Positions 6,251 through 7,850 of a stretch of DNA of 7,850 nucleotides are shown one piece after another; the first letter of the stretch is position 1, and the number at the start of each line of letters is the position of its first letter. The position numbers were made by a program, and so were the translations under genes. The notes under the pieces were generated by a model. The model saw only the letters and a list, made by a program, of their open reading frames with translations. It was not told the DNA's origin and did no database searches. Source of the stretch: Treponema sp. UBA1793. Lineage in GTDB: Bacteria > Spirochaetota > Spirochaetia > Treponematales > Treponemataceae. The stretch is taken from assembly GCA_002314445.1 (NCBI GenBank), contig DCFX01000010.1:1-7850 (forward strand), in the 5' to 3' direction.

Positions 6251-6835
6251 TTACTTCAGACGGGCTCTGATCCGGCTGAGTGAAACAGGAGAAATTCCAA
6301 GATACGATGCAATATAATACTGCGGAATATGCTGCTCAATACCAGGATATTTACCGGTAAACCGGCGGTATCGTTCCGCTGCATCATCAAGCAGGAAAGA
6401 CCTTTCCCTGTCTTCCTTTTCTATGTACAGCTGAATTATGTAATTCTTTATGAGAATATCCCAGCAGCTGTGATGCATTATCAATTCTTTGTAATCAGCG
6501 CGGGTAATGAACAAAAGACTGCTGTCAGCCAGCGATTCTATGGAATACCACACTTCTCTTTTCTCTATTGCAGGTGAATAAGTACAGAGAAATTGTCCCC
6601 CTGTTCTGAATGCCAGAGTCTTTTCGCTTCCGGAGAAATCCAGGCAGGAAACTCTGAAAATTCCTGTCAGAATAAGTGCAATATCACTCTGGGACTCTCC
6701 CTGCCGTACAAAAAAAGAATTTCTGCCGATATCTTTTACGTGTACCATTCTTTCCAGTTTTTCTTTTTCTTCGTCAGAAACAACCGTATACTTCTCCAGT
6801 GTTTTAAAAAGAAATACCTTCTGATCAGCATTCAT
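6251..6835 (-). CDS. Crp/Fnr family transcriptional regulator
   Basis: A 194-residue DNA-binding regulator, full length for the short Crp/Fnr type. Residues about 20-115 form the cyclic-nucleotide-binding-like beta barrel (IGRNSFFVRQGESQSDIALI at 36-55, then GGQFL near 79-83). The cAMP-binding Arg-Ser/Thr pair is not evident, so cAMP is probably not the ligand. The long dimerisation helix follows (about 115-145). The C-terminal winged helix-turn-helix is IASYLGISPVSLSRIRARLK (175-194), where Ser-Arg matches the FNR recognition residues but the preceding Glu is Val. Cysteines at 64, 84 and 124 do not make a clear Fe-S pattern. The AGGAGG at 6841-6846, 5 nt from the ATG, fixes the start. The gene lies between the binding-protein gene and the reductase-cupin pair, all on the same strand, and has a candidate operator in its leader. 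Confidence 0.9.
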   Translation of the reverse strand: MNADQKVFLFKTLEKYTVVSDEEKEKLERMVHVKDIGRNSFFVRQGESQSDIALILTGIFRVSCLDFSGSEKTLAFRTGGQFLCTYSPAIEKREVWYSIESLADSSLLFITRADYKELIMHHSCWDILIKNYIIQLYIEKEDRERSFLLDDAAERYRRFTGKYPGIEQHIPQYYIASYLGISPVSLSRIRARLK

Positions 6836-6840
6836 GGCAG

Positions 6841-6846
6841 CCTCCT
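6841..6846 (-). promoter_or_regulatory. Strong Shine-Dalgarno of the Crp/Fnr gene
   Basis: The minus strand reads AGGAGG five bases before the ATG at 6835. This contrasts with the absence of any such sequence before the peptidase and second MATE genes in the same window. Confidence 0.8.
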
Positions 6847-6855
6847 GTTTTCACA

Positions 6856-6872
6856 GCAGAAAATATTTCTGC
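6856..6872 (-). promoter_or_regulatory. Perfect 7-bp-arm dyad in leader of the Crp/Fnr gene
   Basis: GCAGAAA (6856-6862) and TTTCTGC (6866-6872) are exact reverse complements with a 3-bp spacer. The element lies between the predicted promoter and the Shine-Dalgarno, about +25 from the implied start. It could be an operator or an mRNA hairpin. It does not resemble the dyad upstream of the reductase gene. Confidence 0.4.
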
Positions 6873-6895
6873 ATCCCGTATTCTTTTTCTACTAT

Positions 6896-6924
6896 AATAT
6901 AAATGATTAAGAATACGCTGTACA
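6896..6924 (-). promoter_or_regulatory. Predicted promoter of the Crp/Fnr gene
   Basis: On the minus strand TGTACA (6924-6919, 4/6 to TTGACA) and TATATT (6901-6896, 5/6 to TATAAT) are 17 bp apart. They begin 20 bp after the stop of the preceding binding-protein gene and would give a leader of about 54 nt. Confidence 0.4.
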
Positions 6925-6943
6925 GGCAGATACTCAGAATTAA

Positions 6944-7850
6944 TTATAACAGTGCGGCTGCAGTATTCTTGCTGCGGTTCATCTCAACTGATACGGTTTC
7001 TTTTTTCTCCCACTGCCACCGGCAGCCCGGTTTTGCAAAAGACAGGTTCAAATCTCCGGGAACAAAGTCGCAATGATAAAACGTTCTGTAAAAACAGTCT
7101 GCTTCCTGCTTTATATCAAAATTGAAAAGTTCGGGATGCAGGATATTTGCTGCATTCAGCAGTCCAAGAATCCACCGCGGGCTCCCGAAATCTATATTGG
7201 GATACGGCGGTTTATAAATCTGCCGGCTGCGTACAGCTTTGCAGGTAACTCCGGCTTCCTGACATTCTTTGTAAACAGTCTGCAGTGAATTGCTCAAAAA
7301 AGAAGAAATGAACATGATGTCAGGATCCAGTTTATTAAGCGTTTGTGCAGATATAGTTTCCCCCGGACGGCCGTCAAGATTCAGTTCTTTGTTAACGGAA
7401 ATACCGCCAGACCATTCAATCAGCTGGTTTTCAAAACGCCCGCCGTTAAAGCAGAACAGCGGCTTACCCATAGCATAGTAGACACGCGGTTTCTTCGTCG
7501 TACTTCCCAGTTTTTCCTGTATCTGTACTGTAAATGATTTCATATACCGTATCAGCCTTTCCGCTTCAGTCTCCCTGCCTGCGATGCTGCCGAATTTTTG
7601 TATAGAGCTGAAATATCCGGGAATGTTCTGTATTTCCTTATGAAAATTTTCCAGACCACCGCTGCTCAGTACGGACTCCCACACATTCAGAACATCTTTT
7701 TCTTTCGTTATTCCCAGTGCAATGAGAATGGCCTCTATCATTTCAAGCGCTCTTGTAAAAGGATAGCCTCCCATGAATCCCTGTTCCCTGAATGAGTCTC
7801 TGGGGCTGATTCCCTTTATGGGGACGGGATGACCGCAGCAGGGACATTTA
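6944..7850 (-). CDS. ABC transporter substrate-binding protein, TroA/BtuF-like (5' end outside window)
   Basis: The C-terminal 301 residues of a periplasmic or lipoprotein-type binding protein resembling those for corrinoids, haem or ferric siderophores. An internal ATG exists at 7774, but the frame stays open to the window edge (25 more codons), and a start there would omit the N-lobe. Numbering from the first visible full codon: a CPCCG motif at 2-6, then about 80 residues I do not recognise. After that come the end of the inter-lobe helix (AGRETEAERLIRYM), the C-lobe opening KPRVYYAMGKPLF, TLNKLDPDIMFIS, and the family's closing pattern FGSPRWILGLLNAANILHPE with FYRTFY. The last ~35 residues (PGDLNLSFAKPGCRWQW onward) are extra. 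The signal peptide would lie outside the window. Its metal or cofactor ligand is unknown. The Crp/Fnr gene follows 108 bp downstream. Confidence 0.75.
   Translation of the reverse strand, partial: KCPCCGHPVPIKGISPRDSFREQGFMGGYPFTRALEMIEAILIALGITKEKDVLNVWESVLSSGGLENFHKEIQNIPGYFSSIQKFGSIAGRETEAERLIRYMKSFTVQIQEKLGSTTKKPRVYYAMGKPLFCFNGGRFENQLIEWSGGISVNKELNLDGRPGETISAQTLNKLDPDIMFISSFLSNSLQTVYKECQEAGVTCKAVRSRQIYKPPYPNIDFGSPRWILGLLNAANILHPELFNFDIKQEADCFYRTFYHCDFVPGDLNLSFAKPGCRWQWEKKETVSVEMNRSKNTAAALL

Overview
The window carries seven protein-coding genes in two convergent blocks. Base composition is moderate in G+C. No rRNA, tRNA, CRISPR array, insertion sequence or transposase was seen. The gene types suggest an anaerobic, host-associated or gut bacterium: MepA-like MATE pumps, a short Crp/Fnr regulator of the kind common in Bacteroidetes, Clostridia and Treponema, and corrinoid/siderophore-type binding protein. 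Promoter-like elements are sigma70-like rather than the Bacteroidetes type. A Treponema-like spirochaete or a clostridial relative is my best guess, at low confidence.

Plus-strand block (1-4390): a MATE family exporter, an unusual M28-like metallopeptidase homologue with a PA-like insert, and a second MATE exporter, all codirectional with gaps of 72 and 77 bp. The gaps are rich in inverted repeats. The peptidase gene and the second MATE gene lack a Shine-Dalgarno sequence and have a -10-like hexamer about 7 bp before the ATG. This is the geometry expected for leaderless mRNAs. A perfect 12-bp-arm dyad encloses the -10 element and start codon of the peptidase gene.

Minus-strand block (7850 down to 4408): the 3' part of a TroA/BtuF-like substrate-binding protein that runs off the right edge, then a Crp/Fnr-family regulator, then an extended short-chain NAD(P)-dependent reductase/epimerase translationally coupled (ATGA overlap) to a double-cupin protein. 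These genes have ordinary Shine-Dalgarno sequences. Between the regulator gene and the reductase gene lies a perfect ATTAAC-N4-GTTAAT dyad, at about the class II activator position relative to a -10-like TACTAT. The Crp/Fnr protein may therefore control the reductase-cupin pair. The two blocks meet tail to tail with 17 bp between stop codons, where a repeated self-complementary octamer could form a weak terminator.

The most interesting points are the non-canonical peptidase with its palindrome-embedded start, the pump-peptidase-pump arrangement, the Crp/Fnr regulator next to a matching dyad, and the binding protein with a CPCCG-containing stretch ahead of its inter-lobe helix. No complete new defence or mobile system is evident.
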